10,000 nucleotides of DNA, taken from contig JAIWOB010000144.1 of the NCBI GenBank assembly GCA_020217065.1, positions 1 through 10,000 on the forward strand, in the 5' to 3' direction. A program made the translations under genes and the position numbers. The notes under the pieces were generated by a model. That model made no database searches. It saw only the letters and a program-made list of their open reading frames with translations, and was not told the DNA's origin. This document shows positions 1 through 6,262 of the stretch, piece by piece (position 1 is the first letter of the stretch; each line of letters opens with the position of its first letter). This DNA comes from Chloroflexota bacterium. GTDB lineage: Bacteria; Chloroflexota; Anaerolineae; Anaerolineales; Villigracilaceae.

Positions 1-20
1 GTCGGCGTTTCGTTGGTCAT
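1..20 (-). CDS. Start of a minus-strand gene, cut by the window edge
   Basis: On the minus strand an AGGAG ribosome-binding site lies 5 bases before an ATG at 20-18, and the frame then stays open to the window edge (Met-Thr-Asn-Glu-Thr-Pro). Only about six codons are present, so no product can be named. The spacing and match of the Shine-Dalgarno site are the only support. The gene would run divergently from the plus-strand locus that starts at 425. Confidence 0.4.
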
Positions 21-48
21 GGATTCTCCTGAAAAAATTCAATGGCTG

Positions 49-116
49 AACCACGGAGACACGAAGACATGGAGAAAACCAAGTAAAAACCTCCGCGCCT
101 TCGCGTCTCAGCGGTT
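49..116. repeat. Imperfect palindromic intergenic repeat, copy 1
   Basis: The left arm (49-66, AACCACGGAGACACGAAG) and right arm (99-116, CTTCGCGTCTCAGCGGTT) are inverted repeats with 3 mismatches in 18 positions, around a 32-base centre. The same core, CACGGAGAC, recurs in the palindrome at 1620-1673, so this looks like a dispersed repeat family rather than a gene-specific terminator. Similar CCACGGAGACAC-type repeats are familiar from intergenic regions of several environmental bacteria, but that is from memory and was not checked. Confidence 0.6.
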
Positions 117-278
117 ACGCTTTTTACTTTCCCATTTTTATTTCGTTGGGATATAGCCCTTACAAAGAAATTGTAAAGAAACGATAAAGGACGGTCCGTC
201 ATAAATTTTGCACAACCTTGTCTGTGGCTTTAAACAATCTTTACATTCGAGTTTTATTATCAGGGCAAGTTACAAATC
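117..278. other. Intergenic stretch without a recognisable gene
   Basis: This AT-rich stretch shows no convincing coding sequence. It contains a short perfect palindrome, GACGGTCCGTC (190-200), which could be an operator but is short enough to be chance. Promoter-like words occur (TTGCAC at 208-213, TTTAAA at 229-234, TTTACA at 240-245), but none has a partner at 16-18 bases that I find convincing. The promoter for the DUF2202 gene at 425 probably lies here or between 348 and 410. Confidence 0.4.
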
Positions 279-347
279 GGCGGGCTAAAGCCCTGCCTAA
301 TGGCATGGAAGCCCTTCGGGCTGACAGGCAGTCGGCTTCAGCCGACT
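279..347. repeat. Cluster of three compact hairpins (palindromic repeat element)
   Basis: Three stem-loops follow each other: 279-297 (GGCGGGCT / AGCCCTGCC with one bulge and a very tight loop), 310-322 (AGCCC-TTC-GGGCT, which can also be read as a C-UUCG-G tetraloop), and 330-347 (AGTCGGC-TTCA-GCCGACT). TGCCT (294-298) can also pair with AGGCA (326-330), enclosing the middle hairpin. No T-run follows, so it does not look like a simple terminator. It lies about 80 bp upstream of the DUF2202 start and could be a mobile palindromic repeat or a structured leader. Confidence 0.6.
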
Positions 348-424
348 TTCATGAAATGAGGCAGGAATTTATTCCGCCAGCGCAACACAATAGTCAAACT
401 AATCAACCACCACAAGAGGTAAAA

Positions 425-1612
425 ATGTTCAAAACGCTTAAAACCATCCTGGCGGGGATTCTCGCCGCAGTCATCGTCATCGCCATCGGGGCGAGCGTCT
501 ATACCGCGTTTGCCGCGCCTGGCGCAACCATCTTCCAGCCGCAGACTGCTTCCAGTGGGAACGGAAACGGCGGCAATGGCGGAGGGAATGGCAATGGCGG
601 AAACGGCGCTGGGACATCCGCGCTGGACATCCCCGCCTCCAGCCTGAGCGCCGAAGAAGCCGCTTCATTGCTCTTCATGCGCGAGGAAGAAAAACTCGCC
701 CGAGATGTGTACAACGCGCTCTACGCCGTCTGGGGTCAGCAGACCTTCTCAAACATCGCTTCCAGCGAGCAGAAACACATGGACGAAATCAAAGTCCTGC
801 TCGACCGCTACGCGCTAACCGACCCCGCGCTCGACGCCGGCAAATTCACCAACCCTGACCTTCAGGCTTTGTACGCCCAACTTGTCGCGCAAGGGAGCGC
901 CTCGCTGGCAGACGCTTTGAAAGTCGGCGCGGCAATCGAAGAAATTGACATCCGCGATTTGCAGACCCGCATATCCCAAACCGATAACGCCGACATTCAG
1001 CAGGTTTACGCCAATTTGATGAACGGCTCATACAGTCACCTGCAAGCCTTCACGGGCGTTTTGCTCAACCAAACGGGCGAAACCTACGCGCCGCAATATT
1101 TGACCGCCGAGCAATACCAGACCATCATCTCCAGCGCAGCCAATGGACAGGGCAATGGTCAAGGCAACGGCGGTCAAGGTCAAGGCGGACAGGGGCAGGG
1201 TGGTCAAGGTCAAGGTGGTCAGGGACAAGGCGGAAAGGGCTTGGCGGCAAGCGGCGCGCCACAAGCCAACATCGCCAGCGCGACCACTCTTCACGGCACA
1301 GTCGTCAGTTACGACCAGTTCGGCCTCAGCCTGACCCTCGATGATGGAACCGCGTTCTATGTTCAACTTGGCAACCCGCGCTATAACCAGTCCATTGGAT
1401 TTGCGCCCGCTGTCGGCGAAAGCGTCACGGTCTACGGTTTCATTGGCAACGAGGGCTCGTACAGCGCCGTCACCGTCACGATGGACTCGACGGGACAGGT
1501 CTATGCCTTCCGCGACGAGATGGGGCGTCCGCTTTGGGCGGGCGGCAATGGCAACGGCAATGGCAACGGCAAGGGCGGCGGCGGAAACGGCAACGGCGGG
1601 GGAACGCATTAA
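425..1612 (+). CDS. Exported DUF2202 ferritin-like protein with Gly/Asn/Gln-rich linkers and C-terminal OB-like domain
   Basis: The 395-residue product starts at ATG 425, preceded by AGAGGT. The frame stays open upstream to 218, but that part lies over the hairpin cluster and lacks protein character. Residues 1-31 are a signal peptide or N-terminal anchor (basic start, hydrophobic 8-22, AFA-A near 30). Residues 45-63 are a Gly/Asn linker. Residues 72-238 match DUF2202, a ferritin-like four-helix family: EEEKLARD (87-94), SEQKHMDEI (114-122, with an E115-x-x-H118 pair), IEEIDI (171-176) and H205 in SYSHLQAF. These are plausible di-metal ligands. Residues 249-270 are GGQGQ repeats. Residues 287-372 form a beta-rich domain ending in FRDEMGRPLW, followed by a Gly/Asn tail. 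The C-terminal domain is paralogous to the small protein encoded at 2564. The biochemical role of DUF2202 is unknown; an extracytoplasmic metal or redox role is inference. Confidence 0.85.
   Translation: MFKTLKTILAGILAAVIVIAIGASVYTAFAAPGATIFQPQTASSGNGNGGNGGGNGNGGNGAGTSALDIPASSLSAEEAASLLFMREEEKLARDVYNALYAVWGQQTFSNIASSEQKHMDEIKVLLDRYALTDPALDAGKFTNPDLQALYAQLVAQGSASLADALKVGAAIEEIDIRDLQTRISQTDNADIQQVYANLMNGSYSHLQAFTGVLLNQTGETYAPQYLTAEQYQTIISSAANGQGNGQGNGGQGQGGQGQGGQGQGGQGQGGKGLAASGAPQANIASATTLHGTVVSYDQFGLSLTLDDGTAFYVQLGNPRYNQSIGFAPAVGESVTVYGFIGNEGSYSAVTVTMDSTGQVYAFRDEMGRPLWAGGNGNGNGNGKGGGGNGNGGGTH
1169..1234 (+). repeat. In-frame 15-bp tandem repeat coding GGQGQ
   Basis: About four tandem 15-base units encode GGQGQ within the DUF2202 protein. 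The units differ mainly at third codon positions (GGT/GGC, CAA/CAG), so the repeat has been kept at the protein level rather than freshly duplicated. It forms a flexible spacer between the ferritin-like and C-terminal domains. Confidence 0.8.
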
Positions 1613-1619
1613 ATTCGCC

Positions 1620-1673
1620 AATCACGGAGACGCGGAGGCGCGGGGTTGAAAACTTCTCTGCGTCTCCGTGGTT
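1620..1673. repeat. Palindromic intergenic repeat, copy 2 (possible terminator)
   Basis: An 11-bp perfect stem pairs CACGGAGACGC (1623-1633) with GCGTCTCCGTG (1660-1670). It can be extended on both sides with a few wobble pairs. The core matches the palindrome at 49-116. A run of six T's lies about seven bases after the stem (1678-1683), so the element could reduce read-through from the DUF2202 gene into the polyferredoxin gene. The T-run is not directly adjacent, so terminator activity is uncertain. Confidence 0.6.
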
Positions 1674-1715
1674 CACGTTTTTTCAATTTACATTTGTCCG
1701 AATCGGGAGACGGCG

Positions 1716-2567
1716 GTGAAATTTCCAAAATTTCAACTCTTTCCAAAACGCGGCATCTGGGCGCGCAAGATTGTCCAAGTTTTGTTCTTTGCGCTGATTG
1801 CTTTTATCAGCGTCAACCACACCCTCGTCCGAAACGGCGGGGGCTTCGACTTTTTATCCAGCGCGTCGCTCCACGCCCTCTGTCCCTTTGGCGGGGTCGA
1901 GACGATGTTCCAATTATTGACCACAGGCGGGCTGATAAAGAAAGTCCGCGATTCATCCATCATCCTGCTCGGTTTGGTGTTGATTCTCTCCCTGCTGCTG
2001 GGTCCCGTTTTCTGCGGCTGGGTCTGCCCGCTGGGGACGATTCAAGAGTGGTTCGGCAAGTTGGGGCGCAAATGGCTTGGCAACAAAATGTATAACAAGT
2101 TCGTCCCACGCAAACTCGACCAGGTCTTGCGGTATCTACGCTACGGAGTTTTCGCCTGGGTTTTGTACGCGACCTTTACCAGCGCGCAACTTGTCTTCCA
2201 ATCTTACGACCCTTACTTTGCCCTCTTTAATTTTTGGACGGGCGAAGCGACCATTACCGCCATGTTGATTTTGGAAAGCGCGCTGCTCCTCAGCCTTTTA
2301 ATCGAACGCCCGTGGTGCAAATATGCCTGTCCCTTTGGGGCGTTGCTCGGTTTGAGCAACCTGTTCCGCCTTTTCACCATCCGCCGCGATGCGGGAGCGT
2401 GCAACCTCAAAGGGGACGCCTGCTCCATGCTTTGTCCAATGAATATAGACATCAGCAAAAAGTCGGTCATCCGCGACCATCAATGTATCACCTGTATGGA
2501 ATGCACTTCCGAGGCGCGCTGTCCGGTAAAGGATGCGGTGTATTTGGGATTGGGAGGTATGGAATGA
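1716..2567 (+). CDS. NosR/NapH-like membrane polyferredoxin (4Fe-4S binding protein)
   Basis: The 283-residue integral membrane iron-sulfur protein is best started at GTG 1716, with GGGAGA 5 bases upstream; an in-frame ATG at 1668 would add 16 residues without a clear ribosome-binding site. Hydrophobic segments lie near residues 18-34, 82-98, 141-158 and 177-196. Cysteine motifs are HALCPFGG (C56), CGWVCPLG (C100, C104), CKYACPFG (C201, C205), then C229-x6-C236-x3-C240-P and CITCMECTSEARCP (C257, C260, C263, C269). The CxxxCP pairs are typical of the NapH/NosR/CcoG-like family, and the C-terminal cysteines are enough for two [4Fe-4S] clusters. Such proteins pass electrons across or along the membrane. 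Its partner is unknown; the flanking exported proteins are candidates. The stop overlaps the next gene by 4 bp. Confidence 0.88.
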   Translation: MKFPKFQLFPKRGIWARKIVQVLFFALIAFISVNHTLVRNGGGFDFLSSASLHALCPFGGVETMFQLLTTGGLIKKVRDSSIILLGLVLILSLLLGPVFCGWVCPLGTIQEWFGKLGRKWLGNKMYNKFVPRKLDQVLRYLRYGVFAWVLYATFTSAQLVFQSYDPYFALFNFWTGEATITAMLILESALLLSLLIERPWCKYACPFGALLGLSNLFRLFTIRRDAGACNLKGDACSMLCPMNIDISKKSVIRDHQCITCMECTSEARCPVKDAVYLGLGGME

Positions 2568-2995
2568 GACTGAATTCAAAAGTCGTGGGAATCATCGTGC
2601 TGGCGGTGATGTTTGGCGGAATCTACCTGACGGCTGGCTTGGGCTGGTGGCAGACTGCCGGCGGCGGGAGGGGCGCGGGCAATCACAACGGCGCAGGCGA
2701 ATCCCCGCCCGAAGTGACGGTTTTGCGCGGCTCTATCATCAGCAGCGACAGGCGTGGAATAACCATCGCCGCCGCCGATGGACAATCGCTCTACATCGAA
2801 CTTGGCAATCCCCGCTACAACCGTTCTATTGGGTTTGCTCCACAACTTGGCGAGCAAGTTACGGCGCAGGCGTTTATCCCGGAAGGCAAAACCGCGTACA
2901 GCGCCGTCACTGTCACCCTTGACCGCACGGGACAGGTATACGTCTTCCGCGATACATTGGGTCAGCCGTTATGGTCGGGGAATCATGCCGAGTGA
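2564..2995 (+). CDS. Small exported/anchored protein with a domain paralogous to the DUF2202 protein's C-terminus
   Basis: The 143-residue product starts at an ATG inside the ATGA overlap with the polyferredoxin stop, with GGGAGGT at 2552-2558 as ribosome-binding site; translational coupling is likely. Residues 1-24 are a signal peptide or membrane anchor, followed by a Gly/Asn-rich linker (32-46). Residues 52-138 align with residues 287-372 of the DUF2202 protein with a single-residue gap. Conserved blocks are LGNPRYN-x-SIGFAP, YSAVTVT, TGQVY-x-FRD and PLW. The many beta-strand-like segments suggest an OB-like barrel, but that is inference. I cannot name the family with confidence. Overlap with the polyferredoxin gene suggests the two act together at the outer face of the membrane. 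Confidence 0.8.
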   Translation: MRLNSKVVGIIVLAVMFGGIYLTAGLGWWQTAGGGRGAGNHNGAGESPPEVTVLRGSIISSDRRGITIAAADGQSLYIELGNPRYNRSIGFAPQLGEQVTAQAFIPEGKTAYSAVTVTLDRTGQVYVFRDTLGQPLWSGNHAE

Positions 2996-3095
2996 GAACC
3001 TTGCCGTTTTGACGGGCGCCGCTAGCCCTCGTCAGAACCGGACGCCCCACCCCGTATCCAAACCTTCTTTCCAACGTCATACAGGATAAGACAAC
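2996..3095. other. 100-bp gap before the sigma factor gene
   Basis: No gene is seen. An imperfect hairpin can form from GACGGGC (3011-3017) and GCCCTCGTC (3025-3033), without a following T-run. AGGATAAG at 3083-3090 supplies the ribosome-binding site for the sigma gene. The gap could hold a separate promoter for the sigma/DUF5667 pair, but I see no convincing -35/-10. Confidence 0.4.
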
Positions 3096-3623
3096 GTGCT
3101 TTCAGAACAGGAACTTTTGACTCAGGCAGGACAATTCGATACGCGCGCGCTGGCGGAAATTTACGACCTTTACAGCCCGCGCCTCTATCGCTATGCCGCG
3201 CGCCTGCTGGGCGATGATAATGCGGCGGAAGATTGCGTCGCCGAGACCTTCAGCCGCTTTTTGAAAGCCCTGCGGTCAGGCAAAGGTCCGCGCGATTATC
3301 TGCAAGCCTATCTTTTCCGCGCAGCGCACAACCTGATTGTGGACCACTACCGCCGCCAGCCTGTGACCGAAGAGCTTGACGATAACCTGCCTGAATCGGA
3401 AACCGTCGAGGAGACCGCCGCCCTGAATCTAAGTCAAAGTCGCGTGCGCGAAGCCCTATTTCAGTTGACCAGCGACCAGCGGCAGGTGGTGGCGCTCAAG
3501 TTTCTCGAAGGCTGGGATAACGAAGCGATTGCACAGGCGTTGAATAAACCCGTTGGCGCAATCAAGTCCCTGCAACATCGCGCGCTGGCTCAATTGCAAA
3601 AACTTTTGCTGGATGAGGCGTAA
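3096..3623 (+). CDS. RNA polymerase sigma-70 family factor, ECF type
   Basis: The 175-residue product starts at GTG 3096, with AGGA about 9 bases upstream. It has the two-domain ECF layout. Region 2 spans about residues 17-86 (EIYDLYSPRLYRYAARLLGD, then AEDCVAETFSRFLKAL, then LFRAAHNLIVDHYRR), and an acidic linker follows at 90-107. Region 4 spans about 113-170 with a helix-turn-helix (LTSDQRQVVALKFLEGWDNEAIAQALNK split over 124-151, then VGAIKSLQHRALAQL). Such factors direct RNA polymerase to small regulons in response to envelope signals. The DUF5667 gene begins 2 bp after its stop, so the pair is co-translated and that protein is the obvious candidate regulator. Its target promoters are not identifiable here. 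Confidence 0.92.
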   Translation: MLSEQELLTQAGQFDTRALAEIYDLYSPRLYRYAARLLGDDNAAEDCVAETFSRFLKALRSGKGPRDYLQAYLFRAAHNLIVDHYRRQPVTEELDDNLPESETVEETAALNLSQSRVREALFQLTSDQRQVVALKFLEGWDNEAIAQALNKPVGAIKSLQHRALAQLQKLLLDEA

Positions 3624-3625
3624 AG

Positions 3626-4594
3626 ATGAAAGACAATGAACTCGACCCCCGATTGGCTGAACTGCTCAATGAATTGAAGTCCGCGCCGGAGCGCAATTCC
3701 CGCGCCGCATTGCGCGGAAAAAACAAATTCCTTGCCGAAGCCGTATCCCTGAGTGAAAGCCGGCGTCATAGCGGGTGGAAGATAATCTTTCACCTAAAGG
3801 AGAAATTTGCCATGAACCTCATCGTATCCGTTTTGGTTATTGCCGGCTTATTGTTTGGAGGCGGCGCAACCGTTTCCGCCGCGCAGGATGCCTTGCCGAC
3901 CGACGCCCTGTACCCAATCAAACTTTTGAGCGAAGACGCGCAGTTATGGCTCAATGGCGACCCTGCCGCTGAAATCGAGCTGCTCTTGCAGCAGGCGCAA
4001 ACCCGCACTCAAGAAATGGCGGCATTGGAAGAAAAAGGCGTTATCCCGCCCCAAGCCTTGACAACCCGCGCTCAAGAACGCATCCATCAGGCGCTTGAAG
4101 TCGCAGCCACGCTGGAAGAAACCAAAGTCGCCGACACGCTGCTGCAAATCCGCGACCGGCTGCAAACCCAGGACAGGCTGTTGAGTCAGTTGCAGGATGG
4201 AACCTGCGCCGGCTGCGAACCCGCCCTCGACCAAACCCGCGACATGCTCCGCGAACAACTGCGTTTGGTGGAAGACGGTTTGGCTGACCCCGCCGGCTTC
4301 ATCTACCGCCACCGCAACCAGAACGGCATTCCGACGCCCGAACCGACCGAAGCCCCTGTGACCGAGGAGCCAACGGCAGTCCCGACCGAAGAGCCTGCCG
4401 CCGCTATAGAGCCAACCGCCGCCGAAGTCCCCGCCGTCACACCGCAGGCTTCTTGCACCCCGGCGCTGGATGGGACCGGACTGCAGAATGGAAACATGGG
4501 GTCTTCCCAGCAGCAGAATGGAAACGGCGAACCGCCTGCCGAGCCTGGGAATAATGGCGCAGGGAACGGTCAACAAAATGGCGGAAAGCCGTAA
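3626..4594 (+). CDS. DUF5667-type single-pass membrane protein, putative anti-sigma or sensor
   Basis: The 322-residue product starts at ATG 3626, 2 bp after the sigma gene stop, with GGATGAGG upstream. Residues 1-60 are cytoplasmic and charged, with an LRGKNKFLAEA segment (29-39) resembling the N-terminus of other DUF5667 proteins. One transmembrane helix lies at about 63-85. The external part opens with ALPTDALYPIKLLSEDAQL (89-107), the hallmark of DUF5667, and continues as charged helices to about 222. It includes a CAGC pair (C194, C197). Residues 236-270 are a Pro/Thr/Glu-rich linker of PTEEP type, and 283-322 a Gly/Asn/Gln-rich tail. Position and topology fit an anti-sigma factor sensing the cell envelope, but no classical zinc-binding anti-sigma motif is present, so the role is inference. 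Confidence 0.85.
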   Translation: MKDNELDPRLAELLNELKSAPERNSRAALRGKNKFLAEAVSLSESRRHSGWKIIFHLKEKFAMNLIVSVLVIAGLLFGGGATVSAAQDALPTDALYPIKLLSEDAQLWLNGDPAAEIELLLQQAQTRTQEMAALEEKGVIPPQALTTRAQERIHQALEVAATLEETKVADTLLQIRDRLQTQDRLLSQLQDGTCAGCEPALDQTRDMLREQLRLVEDGLADPAGFIYRHRNQNGIPTPEPTEAPVTEEPTAVPTEEPAAAIEPTAAEVPAVTPQASCTPALDGTGLQNGNMGSSQQQNGNGEPPAEPGNNGAGNGQQNGGKP

Positions 4595-4608
4595 CTGCCT
4601 GCGACTTG

Positions 4609-4645
4609 AAAAAAAGAGAGCCGCCTGTAAAGCGGCTCTTCTTTA
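4609..4645. terminator. Bidirectional intrinsic terminator between convergent genes
   Basis: An 8-bp perfect stem, AGAGCCGC (4617-4624) / GCGGCTCT (4632-4639), has a 7-base loop. TCTTTATT follows on the plus strand. A seven-A run (4609-4615) precedes it, giving a T-run for minus-strand transcription. It lies between the DUF5667 stop (4594) and the DUF1684 stop (4643). Confidence 0.85.
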
Positions 4646-5149
4646 TTCGTGAAACAGTTTTTCCCCCGCCCGTATCGCCACCCTCAAGCGATTTTCGGCA
4701 GGCGTGATTGGGCAAGACCACATCTCATTGTAGGCGCAGTAGGGATTGTAGGCGAGGTTAAAATCCACGATGAAATGATTTCCCGGCAGCGGCTCAGGTT
4801 CGAGATAGCGGCCCGCGGGGTAAGTTTCGCTCCCCGCAAGCGAATCCACAAACGGCAGGAAGAATCCGTGTTCGCTCTGGTAGATGGTCAACTCCGCTTC
4901 CGTGTCGTCCACCGCGAATTTGAATTTGCCGTACCTTCGGTAAGTTTGCGCATTCCCTGTCGTGGTTTGCATTTCGACTTCTTCTTTGACGGGAAATTCC
5001 TGCACTTTGACTTCGAGGCTCAGCGCCTTATTTTCAGGGAAATAATTCAAGCCGCGAAAATTACGCCGCTGCTCCCTTGTCAGCGGGCTTTGCGGATGGC
5101 GCGCGAAGAACTCGTCCTTCTCCGCGCGAAAAGATTCCAAGTCGAACAT
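4643..5149 (-). CDS. DUF1684 domain protein
   Basis: The 168-residue soluble protein has no signal peptide or membrane segment. It starts at ATG 5149, with a strong GGAGG 5 bases upstream. It matches DUF1684 over most of its length: KFKFAVDDTEAELTIYQ (75-91), FFLPFVDSLAGSETYPAGRY (96-115), and the signature VDFNLAYNPYCAYNE (128-142) followed by WSCPITPAENRLRVAIRAGEK (144-164). The conserved Asp, Asn and Cys residues (C138, C146) suggest a binding or catalytic site, but the function of the family is not established to my knowledge. It is convergent with the DUF5667 gene and divergent from the response regulator, so it is probably transcribed alone. Confidence 0.9.
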   Translation of the reverse strand: MFDLESFRAEKDEFFARHPQSPLTREQRRNFRGLNYFPENKALSLEVKVQEFPVKEEVEMQTTTGNAQTYRRYGKFKFAVDDTEAELTIYQSEHGFFLPFVDSLAGSETYPAGRYLEPEPLPGNHFIVDFNLAYNPYCAYNEMWSCPITPAENRLRVAIRAGEKLFHE

Positions 5150-5230
5150 AGATTCCTCCGGTAAAGCGAAAACGCTCTAAAACGTAGACAGTCGCGTCCC
5201 TCGAATTCTTACGCATGGACAACCTTCCCC

Positions 5231-5259
5231 TTGCCAATTCAACTGGATTATGCTATTTT
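5231..5259 (+). promoter_or_regulatory. Candidate sigma-70 promoter for the response regulator operon
   Basis: TTGCCA (5231-5236) and TATTTT (5254-5259) are separated by 17 bases and would start transcription about 20 bases before the ATG at 5286. The -35 has 4 of 6 consensus bases and the -10 also has 4 of 6. The location in a divergent intergenic region supports it, but the match alone is modest. Confidence 0.35.
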
Positions 5260-5285
5260 TAGCCGCAAGGATAAGGCGCAAGATA

Positions 5286-5675
5286 ATGGATGTCCAGAAA
5301 ACCGTCATGATTATCGAAGACGAAGCCGACGCCGCCGAAATGTTCGCGGAAATGATGCGCGTTAACGGTTTTCGCGTGCTGAAAATGTATTCCAGCGCGC
5401 CCGCTATTCCCATTATCCTGAAAGAAAAACCTGACGTAATTATCCTGGATATTATGATGCCAGACATCTCCGGCTTGGAAGTCCTGCGGTATATGCGCCG
5501 CGAACCGGACCTTTCGCATATTCCGGTGATTGTCGTTTCCGCAAAAAGCATGCCCGGCGACATCAAAACCGGGCTTGAGGCGGGAGCGTCCATGTACCTC
5601 ACCAAGCCGGTCGGTTTTCTCGACCTCAAGCAAGCGGTGGAGAAGGTTTTGAGCGGGTCACAAAACATCGAATGA
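5286..5675 (+). CDS. Stand-alone response regulator receiver protein
   Basis: The 129-residue product consists of a single CheY-like receiver domain and no output domain. The start ATG 5286 is preferred because AAGG lies 9 bases upstream and the domain begins at once; an in-frame ATG at 5250 adds 12 residues that overlap the candidate promoter. The acidic pocket is E11-D12, the phospho-acceptor is D55 in VIILDIMMPDISG, the switch serine is S85 in VIVVSAKS, and the conserved lysine is K107 in YLTKP. All key residues are intact, so it should be phosphorylated by a histidine kinase, which is not in this window. The stop overlaps the ThpR start by 4 bp (ATGA), coupling signalling to RNA-processing genes. 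Confidence 0.93.
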   Translation: MDVQKTVMIIEDEADAAEMFAEMMRVNGFRVLKMYSSAPAIPIILKEKPDVIILDIMMPDISGLEVLRYMRREPDLSHIPVIVVSAKSMPGDIKTGLEAGASMYLTKPVGFLDLKQAVEKVLSGSQNIE

Positions 5676-6262
5676 GTCTTTTGCGCGTTTTTGTCGCCAT
5701 CGAGCTGCCGGCGTCTGTCCGCGACGCAATTTACAAACAAACCAGCGCGCTCCGTCAAAATCTCAGCGGGGGGGATATCCGCTGGGTCCCCGTCCAAAAT
5801 ATGCACTTGACTTTGAAATTTCTTGGGGAGACAGCCGCTTCACATCTGGACTTTTTGAGGCAAATGCTCAGCCATGAAGCCGCCCTGCATTCTCCCTTTG
5901 AGATACAAATTGGCGGGGTTGGTTGTTTTCCAAACCAGCGGACGCCCCGCGTCTTATGGGTAGCCGTTCGCGCTCCGTCGGAATTGAGCGCCCTGCAGCG
6001 GGGAATTGAGGCGGGCGCGGCGCGCTTGGGTTACAAACCTGAGGCGCGCCCCTTCGCTCCTCATTTGACCCTTGGACGCGTGCGCGAGAGCGCCAGCCTG
6101 AGCGAGAGGCAAAACATCCGCGCTGCGCTCGCCGCCGTCCAAACGGGAAACGTCGCAACTGTTCGCGTGGAGGCGGTCCATCTTTTCAAGAGCGACCTCC
6201 AGCCCGGCGGCTCCGTTTACTCCAAATTATTTTCCGCATCCTTATCTAAATCCAAACCGTGA
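5672..6262 (+). CDS. thpR: RNA 2',3'-cyclic phosphodiesterase (ThpR/LigT family, 2H phosphoesterase)
   Basis: The 196-residue product belongs to the 2H phosphoesterase superfamily. It carries the two catalytic HxTx motifs: HLTLKFLGE (H45, T47) and HLTLGRVR (H131, T133), preceded by the typical RVFVAIELP N-terminus and WVPVQNMHLTL. Family members open 2',3'-cyclic phosphate ends of RNA to 2'-phosphates and can join tRNA halves in vitro; the physiological role in bacteria is unclear. It starts within the ATGA overlap with the receiver gene, and its own TGA overlaps the next frame at 6259-6262, so it sits in the middle of a compact three-gene operon. The length is normal for the family and no key residue is missing. 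Confidence 0.93.
   Translation: MSLLRVFVAIELPASVRDAIYKQTSALRQNLSGGDIRWVPVQNMHLTLKFLGETAASHLDFLRQMLSHEAALHSPFEIQIGGVGCFPNQRTPRVLWVAVRAPSELSALQRGIEAGAARLGYKPEARPFAPHLTLGRVRESASLSERQNIRAALAAVQTGNVATVRVEAVHLFKSDLQPGGSVYSKLFSASLSKSKP

Noticed and set aside
190..200. GACGGTCCGTC palindrome as an operator
   Set aside because: It is only 11 bases, occurs once in the region and is not tied to an identified promoter; it is noted in the intergenic entry but not called.
17..202. 61-codon minus-strand open frame at the left edge
   Set aside because: It runs through the palindromic repeat at 49-116 and has no family features; its start lacks support. The well-placed ATG at 20 on the same strand is a better candidate.
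240..260. TTTACA and TATTAT as a promoter for the DUF2202 gene
   Set aside because: The two boxes are only 9 bases apart, too close for sigma-70 recognition.
218..424. Upstream in-frame extension of the DUF2202 gene
   Set aside because: It would translate the three-hairpin element, shows no protein character, and skips the good AGAGGT site and signal peptide at 425.
1145..1234. Repeat tract considered as a CRISPR-like array
   Set aside because: Units are 15 bp with no unique spacers, in frame in a coding region, and encode GGQGQ.
1028..1621. 197-codon minus-strand frame
   Set aside because: It is antisense to the DUF2202 gene; its length comes from the Gly-rich, GC-rich repeats of the real gene and it lacks a recognisable domain.
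3944..4576. 210-codon minus-strand frame
   Set aside because: It is antisense to the DUF5667 gene with low-complexity Gly/Arg content; the plus frame has clear domains and a ribosome-binding site.
4649..5164. 171-codon plus-strand frame
   Set aside because: It is opposite the DUF1684 gene, whose family signature and strong Shine-Dalgarno are unambiguous.
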